Shown here: positions 1-8,201 of the stretch, in pieces | How the letters are laid out: each line of letters begins with the position of its first letter | Numbering within the stretch: position 1 is the stretch's first letter | Assembly (NCBI RefSeq): GCF_013366375.1 | Contig: NZ_JABWMJ010000009.1 | Span: 62,001 to 126,000, forward strand | Direction of reading: 5' to 3' | Source: Rhizobacter koreensis | GTDB taxonomy: Bacteria; Pseudomonadota; Gammaproteobacteria; Burkholderiales; Burkholderiaceae_C | Length of the DNA stretch: 64,000 nucleotides | Position numbers and translations under genes: made by a program | The notes under the pieces: generated by a model | Told to the model about the DNA's origin: nothing | Database searches by the model: none | Seen by the model: the letters and a program-made list of their open reading frames with translations, nothing else

Positions 1-185
1 CAGCGATGCGGCATGCGGTTGGCACGCAGCGCATCGATCCGGGGCAAGCCGAGCTGCAGCGCGTGAAAGCCGAAGATGTCGGTGACCACCTCGTCGAGAT
101 GCTGCTGTTCCCACTCGAGCAGGCGCGCGCCGGCGGGGGTATCCAGCCAGGCGGGCAAACCTATAATCGCGCCACTTTCCGCCAT
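1..185 (-). CDS. SAM-dependent methyltransferase-like protein, N-terminal part (truncated by window edge)
   Basis: The minus strand reads an open frame from about position 185 to the window edge, giving an N-terminus with the motifs PAWLDTPAGARLLEWEQQ, FGFHALQLGLP and LRANRMP. From memory, these resemble the N-terminus of the class I methyltransferase commonly found divergent from gloB in betaproteobacteria and related to E. coli YafS. Only about 60 residues are visible, so the SAM-binding motifs lie outside the window. The start is uncertain. An ATG at 185-183 overlaps the gloB ATG at 184-186 on the other strand. An internal TTG near 155-153 would start just before the conserved part. The substrate cannot be inferred. 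Confidence 0.6.
   Translation of the reverse strand, partial: MAESGAIIGLPAWLDTPAGARLLEWEQQHLDEVVTDIFGFHALQLGLPRIDALRANRMPHR
162..167 (+). promoter_or_regulatory. Candidate -10 box for gloB
   Basis: A perfect TATAAT lies at 162-167 in otherwise very GC-rich DNA, about 17 bases before the gloB ATG. No convincing -35 element is visible. The expected start point near 174 would leave a leader of only about ten bases. The same AT-rich patch could also serve the divergent methyltransferase gene. Confidence 0.4.
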
Positions 186-957
186 GAATCTCACCGCCCT
201 TCCCGCCTTCAGCGACAACTACATCTGGATGATGGATGACGGCCGCTCGGCCATCATCGTCGACCCGGGCGAGGCGGCGCCGGTGCATGCCGCCCTCGAT
301 GCGCGAGGGCTCGCGCTCGCCGCGATTCTAGTGACGCACCATCACGGCGATCACTGCGGCGGCGTCGACGCGCTGCGCGGTCGCCTGCAGGGCGAGGTCT
401 ATGGCCCGCGCCGCGAGACCATCCCGCAACCGGCGATCGGCCTGGGTGACGGCGATCAGGTCGAGGTGCTCGGCATGCGCTTCGACGTCTACGACATTCC
501 GGGCCACACCGCCGGTCACATCGCGTTCCATCGCGCCGCGTCGAACGGCGAGCCGGGGGTGCTGTTCTGCGGCGACACGCTGTTCTCGGCCGGGTGCGGT
601 CGCCTGTTCGAAGGCACGCCGGCGCAGATGCACGAGTCGCTCTCGACCCTGGCGCGCCTGCCGGGCGACAGCCGCGTCTGCTGCGGTCACGAGTACACGC
701 TCTCGAACCTGCGCTTCGCGCAAGCGGTCGAGCCTGCGAACCGCGCCATTGCCGAGTACACGGTGTGGTGCGAAGCCGAGCGTGCGGCGGGTCGCCCCAC
801 GCTGCCGTCGACCCTCGCGCGCGAAGCCGAGGTCAATCCCTTCCTGCGCTGCTCGGAGCCCGCGGTCGTCGCCGCGGCCGCCGAACACGGTGCCGCCGAC
901 TCGAGCGGTGTCGCCGTGCTGGCCGCGCTCAGAAACTGGAAGAACGATTTCCGATGA
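184..957 (+). CDS. gloB: Hydroxyacylglutathione hydrolase (glyoxalase II)
   Basis: The 257-residue protein fits the glyoxalase II family. It would hydrolyse S-D-lactoylglutathione to lactate and glutathione, the second step of cytosolic methylglyoxal detoxification. It begins MNLTALPAFSDNYIW, typical of the family, and carries the metallo-beta-lactamase signature THHHGDH near residues 53-59. Further metal ligands lie in PGHTAGH and FCGDTLF, and CGHEYT sits near residue 170. A longer open frame begins upstream at position 76, but the family N-terminus starts at 184. The stop codon overlaps the mltD start (ATGA), so the two genes are probably cotranscribed. GloB and MltD have no obvious functional link, but the pair is commonly adjacent in this group. 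Confidence 0.95.
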   Translation: MNLTALPAFSDNYIWMMDDGRSAIIVDPGEAAPVHAALDARGLALAAILVTHHHGDHCGGVDALRGRLQGEVYGPRRETIPQPAIGLGDGDQVEVLGMRFDVYDIPGHTAGHIAFHRAASNGEPGVLFCGDTLFSAGCGRLFEGTPAQMHESLSTLARLPGDSRVCCGHEYTLSNLRFAQAVEPANRAIAEYTVWCEAERAAGRPTLPSTLAREAEVNPFLRCSEPAVVAAAAEHGAADSSGVAVLAALRNWKNDFR

Positions 958-2804
958 CGATCACGTTCAAAGCCGGCTTGCGCCGCATCGCCGCACCGCT
1001 GGCCTTGTCCTTCATGTCGCTCCTTCTCGCGGCATGCGCCATCACCCCTCCCGACCCCACCTCCCCCGACAGTTATCGCGAAACGGCGCCGAGCAAGACG
1101 CCGGCGATCACCACGCCGACGCCGGGCACCGGCCTCGTTCTGCCGCCCCAGGCGCCCGCACAGGCGCCGGTGCCGATCGACCCGGTGCGCCCCGAAGTGC
1201 CGGTCGACATGAGCGGTCGCAACACCCAGGTCGACCTCTGGGAGCGCGTGCGCCGCAACTTCGGCATGCCCGATCTCGACAACCCGTTGGTGCGCGACAG
1301 CGAGAACTGGTATTCGAGCCGACCTGACTACGTCGCCCGCATGACGGCGCGCAGCAGCCGCTACCTGTTCCACATCGTCGAGGAGATCGAGCGCCGCGGC
1401 ATGCCGAGCGAGCTCGCCCTGCTGCCGTTCATCGAGAGCGCGTTCAACCCGCAGGCGATGTCGAGCGCCGCGGCGTCCGGCATGTGGCAGTTCATCCCGT
1501 CGACCGGTCGCGACTATTCCCTCAAGCAGAACATGTTCCGCGACGACCGCCGCGACGTGCTCGCGTCGACGCGCGCCGCGCTCGACTACCTGCAGCGCCT
1601 CTACGGCATGTTCGGCGACTGGCAACTCGCGCTGGCGGCCTACAACTGGGGCGAAGGCAGCGTGCAGCGCGCGGTCAACAAGAACAAGCGCGACGGGCTG
1701 CCGACCGACTACTCGAGCCTGCGCATGCCGGCCGAGACGGCGCAATACGTACCCAAGCTGCAGGCCGTAAAGAACATCATTGCCAATCCGGCCGCGTTCG
1801 GTCTGCAGCTGCCGGCATTGCACAACCACCCGTATTTCGTCGCCGTGCCGATCGAACGCGACATCGACGTCGCCGTCGCCGCGCGCATCGCAGGCTTGCC
1901 GCTCGACGAGTTCAAGGCGCTCAACCCGCAGATGAACAAGCCGGTGATCCTGGCCGCGGCGACGCAGCAGGTGCTGCTGCCCTACGACAACGCGAACCAG
2001 TTCGTGCGCGAACTGCCGCGCTACACCGGCCCGCTGGCGAGCTGGACCGCCTGGGTCGTGCCGCGCACCATGCGCGCCGCCGAGGCGGCACAGGAAGTCG
2101 GCATGGTCGAGGAGGAGCTGCGCGAGATCAACCGCATCCCCGCGCGCATGCTGATCCGCAGCGGCTCGACGCTGCTGGTCGCGCGCAGCGAGGCCCGCAT
2201 GAGCGACGTCGCCCTGCACATCGCCGACAACGCGACGATGTCGCTCGCCCCCGACGTGCCGCCGCTGCGCCGAATCACCGTGCGCGCGGGGCGCCGCGAC
2301 AGCGTGAGCTCGATCGCGCACCGCTTCCGGCTCAGTCCGCAGAAGGTGGCCGACTGGAACGACGTGCGCGTCGGCGCGACCTTCAGGCGCGGCGAATCGG
2401 TCGTGTTGTTCGTGCCGCAGGGCAGCGCGCTCGCGCGCCAGGCAAGCGACGATGACGACGACCGCCGTTCGTCGACCAGCGTGCCTGCGCGCGACGTGGT
2501 CAGGACCTCGACCGCCGAGCGCAGCAACCCTGGCCCGCGTTCAACACCGGCGGCGGCGCGCCACGCGCCGACCGTCGAACGCACCGCGAAGGCTCCGACA
2601 CGCGCCAGCCGCGTCGCGAGCACCGGCGCGCCGGCCGCACGCCCGTCGAGCGTCAAGGCCGCGCGTGCCGCTGCCGACAAGCCGGTACGCAGCGCCGGCC
2701 GTGGCGCCTCGAGCGACGGCGGCACCCGCGAGGCGCGCGCCGCCGCCAAAGGCAGCCTGAAGGTCGCAGCACCGCGCGCCCGCACCGCTCGTTCGGCACG
2801 CTGA
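954..2804 (+). CDS. mltD: Membrane-bound lytic murein transglycosylase D
   Basis: A 616-residue lipoprotein transglycosylase that cleaves the MurNAc-GlcNAc bond of peptidoglycan to leave 1,6-anhydro ends. The N-terminus is a lipoprotein signal ending in the lipobox LLAAC near residue 23. The SLT domain follows at about residues 130-260, with the catalytic glutamate in PFIESAFNP (Glu161), then SGMWQF and AAYNWGEG. One recognisable LysM-like repeat lies near residues 440-490. The last 120 or so residues are a low-complexity Arg/Ala/Ser/Thr tail after an acidic DDDDD patch, longer and more basic than in E. coli MltD. The start ATG overlaps the gloB stop by four bases. Several other family members carry two or more LysM repeats, so the LysM count is on the low side. 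Confidence 0.93.
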   Translation: MTITFKAGLRRIAAPLALSFMSLLLAACAITPPDPTSPDSYRETAPSKTPAITTPTPGTGLVLPPQAPAQAPVPIDPVRPEVPVDMSGRNTQVDLWERVRRNFGMPDLDNPLVRDSENWYSSRPDYVARMTARSSRYLFHIVEEIERRGMPSELALLPFIESAFNPQAMSSAAASGMWQFIPSTGRDYSLKQNMFRDDRRDVLASTRAALDYLQRLYGMFGDWQLALAAYNWGEGSVQRAVNKNKRDGLPTDYSSLRMPAETAQYVPKLQAVKNIIANPAAFGLQLPALHNHPYFVAVPIERDIDVAVAARIAGLPLDEFKALNPQMNKPVILAAATQQVLLPYDNANQFVRELPRYTGPLASWTAWVVPRTMRAAEAAQEVGMVEEELREINRIPARMLIRSGSTLLVARSEARMSDVALHIADNATMSLAPDVPPLRRITVRAGRRDSVSSIAHRFRLSPQKVADWNDVRVGATFRRGESVVLFVPQGSALARQASDDDDDRRSSTSVPARDVVRTSTAERSNPGPRSTPAAARHAPTVERTAKAPTRASRVASTGAPAARPSSVKAARAAADKPVRSAGRGASSDGGTREARAAAKGSLKVAAPRARTARSAR

Positions 2805-2970
2805 TCCCGGCAGGGCGTCGGGCGACGTCCGCTTCTCGACGCCGGGGCCGTCGCGGCGCTCTCGTGGCGACGTTGCGATGACCCCGTCACGGCGACCGCG
2901 GGTGATCGGCCTTGCTGCGGCACGTGCTGTACCGATGGGGCATCCAGGGGCCGCGCGGCCCTCGTGACGC
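2805..2970. other. Intergenic region between convergent mltD and recR
   Basis: This 166-base gap separates two convergent genes. A short GC-rich hairpin (GGGCC, loop GCGC, GGCCC) lies at 2948-2961 and could help terminate either unit, but it has no U-tract. I see no gene here. Confidence 0.4.
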
Positions 2971-3558
2971 TCAGCGTCGGTCGATCAGCGCGTGCGCGAT
3001 GGTGCCGAGGTCGACGTACTCGAGTTCGCTGCCGATCGGCACCCCGCGCGCCAGACGCGTCACCCGAATGCCGCGCGCCTTCAGCGCCTCGCCGAGCACG
3101 TGCGCAGTCGCCTCGCCTTCGGCGGTGAAGTTGGTCGCGACGATCACCTCGTCGACGCTGCCGTCGCTCGCGCGGTCGAGCAGTTCCTGCGCGCCGATCG
3201 AACCGGGGCCGATGCCATCGAGCGGGCTGAGCCGCCCCATGAGCACGAAGTACAGGCCCCGATAGGTGCCGGTGCGCTCGAGCGCGGCCTGGTCGGCCGG
3301 CGTCTCGACCACGCACAGCAGGCGCGCGTCGCGCGACGGATCGGCGCAGATCGAGCAGAGCGCGCCTTCGGTGAAGGTGTGGCAGCGCGCGCAGTGGCGC
3401 ACCGCCGCCACCGCCTGCTGCAGCGCGTCGGCGATCTGGCGTGCACCGTCGCGGTCGTGCTGCAGCAGGTGGAAGGCCATGCGCTGCGCCAACTTCACGC
3501 CGACGCCGGGCAGGCGCCGCAGCGACTCGACCAGGCGCTGAAGCGCCGGCTCGCTCAA
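2971..3558 (-). CDS. recR: Recombination mediator protein RecR
   Basis: A 195-residue RecR that acts with RecF and RecO to load RecA onto gapped, SSB-coated DNA. Visible features in order are the helix-hairpin-helix LRRLPGVG near the N-terminus, the four-cysteine zinc motif CARC...CSIC near residues 55-70, and the Toprim domain with [13 protein letters not shown] and the C-terminal [12 protein letters not shown]. There is no in-frame ATG in the right place. The frame joins the family N-terminus at TTG 3558-3556, which overlaps the ybaB stop codon (TTGA). That overlap suggests translational coupling to ybaB. Its position after dnaX and ybaB is the usual one in proteobacteria. Confidence 0.95.
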   Translation of the reverse strand: MSEPALQRLVESLRRLPGVGVKLAQRMAFHLLQHDRDGARQIADALQQAVAAVRHCARCHTFTEGALCSICADPSRDARLLCVVETPADQAALERTGTYRGLYFVLMGRLSPLDGIGPGSIGAQELLDRASDGSVDEVIVATNFTAEGEATAHVLGEALKARGIRVTRLARGVPIGSELEYVDLGTIAHALIDRR

Positions 3559-3881
3559 AACGGCAGCTTCATTCCCGGCGGCAGCGGCATTCCGGCGGTG
3601 AGCTTGCCCATCTTCTCCTGGCTCACCTGCTCGGCGCGTCGCACGCCGTCGTTGAAGGCGGCGGCGACGAGGTCCTCGAGCATGTCCTTGTCGTCGCCGA
3701 GCAGGCTGGGGTCGATCGCGATCCGCTTGACGTCGTGCTTGCACGTCATGGTCACCTTCACGAGCCCGGCGCCCGACTGGCCCTCGACCTCGATCGTGGC
3801 GAGCTCGTCCTGAGCCTTCTTCAGGTTGTCCTGCATCGCCTGAGCCTGTTTCATGAGCCCGGCAAGCTGGTTCTTCATCAT
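3555..3881 (-). CDS. ybaB: Nucleoid-associated protein, YbaB/EbfC family
   Basis: A 108-residue DNA-binding protein of the YbaB/EbfC family, which forms dimers and binds the nucleoid. The N-terminal helix ([15 protein letters not shown]) and the central beta segment [17 protein letters not shown] match the family. The C-terminus is [10 protein letters not shown], typical of betaproteobacterial members. The gene lies 4 bases after dnaX, and its stop overlaps the recR start. Either of two adjacent ATG codons could be used. Confidence 0.95.
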   Translation of the reverse strand: MMKNQLAGLMKQAQAMQDNLKKAQDELATIEVEGQSGAGLVKVTMTCKHDVKRIAIDPSLLGDDKDMLEDLVAAAFNDGVRRAEQVSQEKMGKLTAGMPLPPGMKLPF

Positions 3882-3885
3882 CTGG

Positions 3886-6069
3886 CTACTCCTGGAGGGT
3901 CGAATGGGGTTTGACAGATCCGGGCACGATCCGCGCGGTCTTGTACTGGGCCATCAGCGCCTTGACGAGCGGGTCCTCGGCGATCAGCCGCTCGGCCTCG
4001 CTCTGCCGGCGGGCGCGCTCGGCCGCGGCGCGGCGCGCCGGCGTGTCCTCGGCGACGCCGGCCTCGACGTCGATGCGGACCGGCCGGCCGAGCATTTCGG
4101 CAAGCGCGCTCTGGAGCCGCTCGCATTGTGCGGGTGTGCGCAGCATCTCGCGCTCGACGCGCAGCTGCCAGCGGAGGGGCGATGCGCTCTCGTCGACCGC
4201 GATGCACTCGGCCTGCAGCGCGAGCTCACGCACGAGCGCGCCGATCGAGCCGGCCGCGAGCATGCGCCGCACGACGGCGTCCCAGCGGTCCGCGGGCGCG
4301 CCGATGCCGTCCGGCGCCCGCGCCGGCGCCCGCGCGGCCGCCGCGTCGGACATGGGCTCCGCCGAGCCAGGATCCGCCCCCGCATGGTCGCCGGAGAGGT
4401 GCTGCCCGGGGTCGCTGGGCGCCGTCGTCGGCGCGGCCGGGCCCGCGGCCGATCCGCTGTCGCTGCCGCTGCCCTCGTCCGATGCGCCCGAGGCGCCCGG
4501 CGCACGGTCGCGAGCGCTCGCCATGCGGTCGCCCGGCGCCTCCTCGGAGCTCGTCGCAGCGGCGCGGGCCCGCGGCTCGACCAGCACCGTCGCGGCCGCG
4601 CGCAGCGGGCGCGCGTCGAGCGCGGCGCCGGCGCCGCGCGGCGCGGGCGGTTCGGCTGCGCCGAGCGGCGCGGTGGCGCTGCGCGCGGCGCTCGTCGGCA
4701 GGGCCGGCGCGTCCGCCTCGACGCCGCTGCGGGCAGCCTCCCGGCGGTCGCGGCCCGGCGCGCCCGGCGCTTCGAGCGGGCCCGATGTGCCGCCCGCCGG
4801 GCGCGCCGATGACGCGCCGGGCGGCAGCGCACCAGCGAGCACGTCGCTGCTGCCCGGCCCTTTGACCGCACGCGGCGCTGCGGCCGCCACCGCCACGGGC
4901 GACGCCGCGGCGTCGCGCCCCTGGCGGGGCGACCCCGTCGAGCCAGCGCTTGCGCCGCCGGTCGCCGCGCCGGCCGGCGGGAACGCGAGCAGGCGCAGCA
5001 GCACCATGACCAGGCCGCTGTACTCGTCGGGCGCGAGCGCGATTTCGGTGCGGCCGTGCAGCACGATGCTGTAGAGCAGCTGCGTCTCGTCTGCGGGCAG
5101 CAACGCGGCGAGCTCGGCCACCGGCGCGGCATCGGGATCGTCCGCGTCGAGCGCGCCCGGCACCGCCTGCTGCAGCGCCATCTGCTGCAGCAGGGTCGCC
5201 ATTTCCTCGAGCAGCGCGTCGGCCGCGAGGCCGAGCTCGCGCAGCGCGTCGACGGCAGCGACGAGGCCGGCGCCGTCGCGCGCCGCGAGTGCGGCGACGA
5301 TGCGCGCGGCATGGCCGCGATCGACCGCGCCCAGCATCTGGCGCACGCCCTCCTCGCTGACGGCGCCGGCGCCGAACGCAACCGCCTGATCGGTGAGCGA
5401 GAGCGCGTCGCGCATCGAGCCGCGCGCAGCGCGCGCGATCAGCGTCAGCGCGGCCGGCTCGGCGTCGATCGCCTCGCGGCCGAGCACGTCGGCGAGGTGC
5501 TCGCGGATGGTCTCCGGCGCCATCGGCCGCAGGTTGAACTGCAGGCAGCGCGACAGCACGGTCGCCGGCACCTTCTGCGGGTCGGTCGTCGCGAGCACGA
5601 ACTTCAGGTAGGGCGGCGGCTCCTCGAGCGTCTTCAGCATCGCGTTGAACGCGGTGTTGGAGAGCATGTGCACTTCGTCGATCAGGTACACCTTGAAGCG
5701 CGCCACCACCGGCTTGTAGACCGACTGATCGAGCAGGCGGCTGATCTCGTCGACCCCGCGGTTCGAGGCGGCGTCGAGCTCGACATAGTCGACGTAGCGG
5801 CCGGCGTCGATGTCGCGGCACGCCTCGCACACGCCGCAGGGCTCGGCCGTGATGCCGCCGCGGCCGTCGGGGCCGGTGCAGTTGAGCGACTTGGCAAGGA
5901 TGCGGGCGATCGTCGTCTTGCCCACCCCGCGCGTGCCGGTGAAGAGGTAGGCGTGGTGCAGGCGCTGCTGGCGCAGCGCATTGCCGAGCGCCTGCACCAC
6001 GTGAGGCTGCCCGACCAGCGCGCCGAAGTTCGGGGGGCGGTACTTGCGGGCCAGGACGACGTACGACAT
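3886..6069 (-). CDS. dnaX: DNA polymerase III subunit tau/gamma
   Basis: A 727-residue clamp-loader ATPase. It assembles with delta and delta-prime to load the beta clamp and, as tau, links two core polymerases. Seen directly are the N-terminus VLARKYRP, Walker [10 protein letters not shown] near residue 45, a zinc motif with CGVCEAC near 80, the Walker B-type LIDEVHM, and the sensor region [10 protein letters not shown]. From about residue 370 to 600 the protein is a long Ala/Gly/Pro/Ser/Asp linker, followed by a conserved tau C-terminal domain. I saw no A-rich slippery heptamer such as E. coli uses to make gamma, so tau may be the only product. It is the first gene of dnaX-ybaB-recR. Confidence 0.96.
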   Translation of the reverse strand: MSYVVLARKYRPPNFGALVGQPHVVQALGNALRQQRLHHAYLFTGTRGVGKTTIARILAKSLNCTGPDGRGGITAEPCGVCEACRDIDAGRYVDYVELDAASNRGVDEISRLLDQSVYKPVVARFKVYLIDEVHMLSNTAFNAMLKTLEEPPPYLKFVLATTDPQKVPATVLSRCLQFNLRPMAPETIREHLADVLGREAIDAEPAALTLIARAARGSMRDALSLTDQAVAFGAGAVSEEGVRQMLGAVDRGHAARIVAALAARDGAGLVAAVDALRELGLAADALLEEMATLLQQMALQQAVPGALDADDPDAAPVAELAALLPADETQLLYSIVLHGRTEIALAPDEYSGLVMVLLRLLAFPPAGAATGGASAGSTGSPRQGRDAAASPVAVAAAAPRAVKGPGSSDVLAGALPPGASSARPAGGTSGPLEAPGAPGRDRREAARSGVEADAPALPTSAARSATAPLGAAEPPAPRGAGAALDARPLRAAATVLVEPRARAAATSSEEAPGDRMASARDRAPGASGASDEGSGSDSGSAAGPAAPTTAPSDPGQHLSGDHAGADPGSAEPMSDAAAARAPARAPDGIGAPADRWDAVVRRMLAAGSIGALVRELALQAECIAVDESASPLRWQLRVEREMLRTPAQCERLQSALAEMLGRPVRIDVEAGVAEDTPARRAAAERARRQSEAERLIAEDPLVKALMAQYKTARIVPGSVKPHSTLQE

Positions 6070-6126
6070 TGGCGGATTCTAAGAAGCCGGGCCCTGCCAC
6101 CCGCGCCGCAGGGCGGCTCCCGGCTC

Positions 6127-6141
6127 GGCCGATAATCGGCC
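6127..6141. promoter_or_regulatory. Perfect 7-1-7 palindrome containing a GATAAT -10-like box
   Basis: GGCCGAT-A-ATCGGCC at 6127-6141 is an exact inverted repeat with a one-base centre. The central GATAAT (6131-6136) resembles a -10 element reading towards the AIR-synthase-like gene whose ATG is at 6216. The repeat lies between that gene and divergent dnaX, so it could be an operator or simply a promoter with chance symmetry. Confidence 0.35.
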
Positions 6142-6215
6142 CGCCCGGAGCCCCCTGCCGGAATTGCGCCGCCGCCCGGCGCCCGCCAGCACCCGACCCG
6201 TCACCCGGCACTTCG

Positions 6216-7349
6216 ATGAACCACGACTCCGCCCAGCCCGGTGCGTCCGACGCCCTCACCTATCGTGCCGCCGGCGTCGACTACGACCTGATCGACCCGC
6301 TCAAGCTGAGCGCGCAGCGCGCGGCCGCGGCGACCGCGGTCAACCTGGCTCCGCACGGCTTCGCCGAGGTGGCGGCCTCGCGCGGCGAATCCGCCTACGT
6401 GGTCGACGTCGGTCCGTTCTACCTGGCGAGCATCGTCGAGTGCCTGGGTTCGAAGGCGCTGGTCGCCGACGAGATGGCGCGTCTCACGGGCACCAGCGCC
6501 TACGCCGCGATCGCGCAGGACACCATCGCGATGGCGGTCAACGACCTCATCACGGTCGGCGCGACGCCGCTCGTCGTGCAGGCCTACTGGGCGGCCGGCG
6601 GCTCCGACTGGTTCAAGGATGCCGATCGCGCGGCCGCCCTCGTCGCCGGCTGGAAGCGCGCCTGCGACGCCTGCGGCGTGGCATGGGGCGGCGGCGAGAC
6701 ACCGGCACTCGCCGGCATCGTCGCCGACGGCCGCATCGACCTCGCGGCGTCATGCACCGGCATCGTCAGCCCGAAGTCACGCCTGTCGACCGGCGATCGC
6801 CTCGCGCCCGGCGATGCGATCGTGCTGCTCGCCGCGAGCGGCATCCACGCCAACGGCCTCAGCCTGGCGCGCAAGATCGCCGAGCGGCTGCCCGACGGCT
6901 ACGCGACGCCGATCGACGACGCCGGCACCACCCTGGGCGCCGCGCTGCTCGCGCCGACGCCGCTCTACTCGCCCGTGACCGAGGCCCTGCACCGCGCCGC
7001 CGTCGACCTGCACTACTGCGCCAACATCACCGGCCACGGCTGGCGCAAGCTCCTGCGCCACCCCTCGGCGCTCACCTACCGCATCACCCACGTGCCCCCG
7101 GTGCCCCCGGTGCTGCGCTACATCCAGCAGGCCGCCGGCCAGTCGGACCGCGAGGCCTACGGCACCTTCAACATGGGTGCCGGCTTCGCCCTTTTCGTCG
7201 CCGGCGACCAGGCTGAGCGCTGCGTCGACGTGGCCCGTGCCGCCGGCACCGAAGCGTGGGTCGCCGGCCGCGTCGAGGCTGGCCCCAAGCAGCTGATCGT
7301 CGAGCCGCTCGGCATCGAGTTCGGCGCCGACGACCTGCAACTTCGCTGA
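6216..7349 (+). CDS. AIR-synthase-like (PurM-superfamily) protein
   Basis: A 377-residue protein related to phosphoribosylformylglycinamidine cyclo-ligase. TYRAAGVDYD near the N-terminus, AVNDLITVGATPL, GGGETPAL and a SGIHANGLSLARKI segment match the PurM fold. The ATP/substrate loop differs: where PurM has DGVGTK, this protein has ECLGSK at residues 75-80. Residues around it (YVVDVGPFYLASIV) are also unlike E. coli PurM, as far as I recall. It is therefore probably a paralogue rather than the housekeeping enzyme. The neighbours (dnaX and the SRP RNA) give no purine context. The start at 6216 was chosen because the family homology begins soon after it. The upstream extension to 6069 is low-complexity. 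Confidence 0.7.
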   Translation: MNHDSAQPGASDALTYRAAGVDYDLIDPLKLSAQRAAAATAVNLAPHGFAEVAASRGESAYVVDVGPFYLASIVECLGSKALVADEMARLTGTSAYAAIAQDTIAMAVNDLITVGATPLVVQAYWAAGGSDWFKDADRAAALVAGWKRACDACGVAWGGGETPALAGIVADGRIDLAASCTGIVSPKSRLSTGDRLAPGDAIVLLAASGIHANGLSLARKIAERLPDGYATPIDDAGTTLGAALLAPTPLYSPVTEALHRAAVDLHYCANITGHGWRKLLRHPSALTYRITHVPPVPPVLRYIQQAAGQSDREAYGTFNMGAGFALFVAGDQAERCVDVARAAGTEAWVAGRVEAGPKQLIVEPLGIEFGADDLQLR

Positions 7350-7377
7350 GCGCGCGGGCGGGCCTGCCCAGGCCACT

Positions 7378-7383
7378 TAGAAT
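7378..7383 (+). promoter_or_regulatory. Candidate -10 box for the SRP RNA gene
   Basis: TAGAAT at 7378-7383 lies about seven bases before the predicted 5' end of the SRP RNA, the right spacing for a sigma-70 -10 element. No clear -35 box is visible upstream. Confidence 0.5.
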
Positions 7384-7388
7384 GCGCC

Positions 7389-7488
7389 CCGACGGGCCTC
7401 CCCGCATGGGAGCGCGGCCAACCGGGTCAGGTCGGGAACGAAGCAGCCCCAACCGTTGCGACCAGTGCCGGGGGTAAGGCTCGTCACC
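7389..7488 (+). ncRNA. ffs: Signal recognition particle RNA (4.5S RNA)
   Basis: The hallmark SRP domain IV core is present as GGGTCAGGTCGGGAACGAAG followed by CAGCC (about 7424-7448), close to the E. coli 4.5S core. The ends pair: GACGGGCCT at 7391-7399 is complementary to AGGCTCGTC at 7477-7485, giving the long terminal helix of a roughly 100-base hairpin. The RNA would bind Ffh for cotranslational targeting of membrane proteins. It lies near dnaX, as in many betaproteobacteria. The exact ends are estimated from the pairing. Confidence 0.93.
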
Positions 7489-7652
7489 CTGCCTCTCACG
7501 ACCGTTGCCGCGGCGCCTCGACGCCGCGCGTGCACATCGCACGAACGCCGCTGCCTTGCGCCGGCGCTGCCGAATCGGTCACGCGGAAAGCCGCACCTCG
7601 ACGGACGGTGTTTGCGACGATTCGTGGTCGCTTCACGAATACCTGCCTCGCC

Positions 7653-7922
7653 ATGAAAACCACGTTCTCGCTCGTCGCCGCCGGCCTCGTCGTCTTCTGC
7701 GCGGCCGCATCCGCGGCCGACCTGCCCGTCACCGTGGCGAGCGCCGCGGATGCGGCGAACACCCGCAGCGAGGCTGCGGTCGACGCTCCGGCCAAGCCCG
7801 CCAGGCGCGCCAAGACCGGCTCGACGACGCCGGCCGAGCGGGCCGCGGCGCCGGCGCCCGAGAAGGACGTCTGGGCGGTGCCGCTGTTCCAGAACGCCAA
7901 GGCGCTCAACACGCCGCGCTGA
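7653..7922 (+). CDS. Small secreted protein of unknown function
   Basis: An 89-residue product with a clear signal peptide (MKTTFSLVAAGLVVF..., probable cleavage after ASA near residue 22). The mature part is short and Ala/Pro-rich with few aromatic residues, and ends DVWAVPLFQNAKALNTPR. No family is recognised. It starts about 165 bases after the SRP RNA and runs towards the kinase/HDOD gene. The signal peptide and the conserved-looking C-terminal WAVPLFQNAKAL stretch argue that it is real. The open frame continues upstream to 7530, but without a plausible start. Confidence 0.55.
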   Translation: MKTTFSLVAAGLVVFCAAASAADLPVTVASAADAANTRSEAAVDAPAKPARRAKTGSTTPAERAAAPAPEKDVWAVPLFQNAKALNTPR

Positions 7923-8201
7923 GTCGACCGGCGGCGCCGTCGTCCGGTCGCCGAGCGACGGCGATCTCACGGCGTTGTGGCGGTGTCGTACGGCCGCAGG
8001 GCCGGTCCGTATCCGCCCAGCGCGCCGTTGCGGCTGGAGGCGGCCAACGAGTCGACGTCGATACAGGCCGGGCTTTGGCACCGTCCGAGCCACGTCTCCG
8101 GTTTGGCCTGACCGAACGACGCCGTTCGCGCGGCATCCGCACAGCGAAACGTCGCGCCGCGCGTCATCGGCGGCGAGCCGAGGCGCCGTTCCGAGCGCGG
8201 C
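7923..8201. other. Intergenic region, convergent genes
   Basis: 279 bases between the small secreted protein and the kinase/HDOD gene. Short open frames exist here, but none has a recognisable product or ribosome binding site, and I see no strong terminator. Confidence 0.4.

Noticed and set aside
687..2321. 544-codon open frame opposite gloB and mltD
   Set aside because: It is antisense to two confidently identified genes and shows no domain.
3886..6069. Programmed frameshift in dnaX to make gamma
   Set aside because: No A-rich slippery heptamer or following pseudoknot-like stem was seen in this very GC-rich gene.
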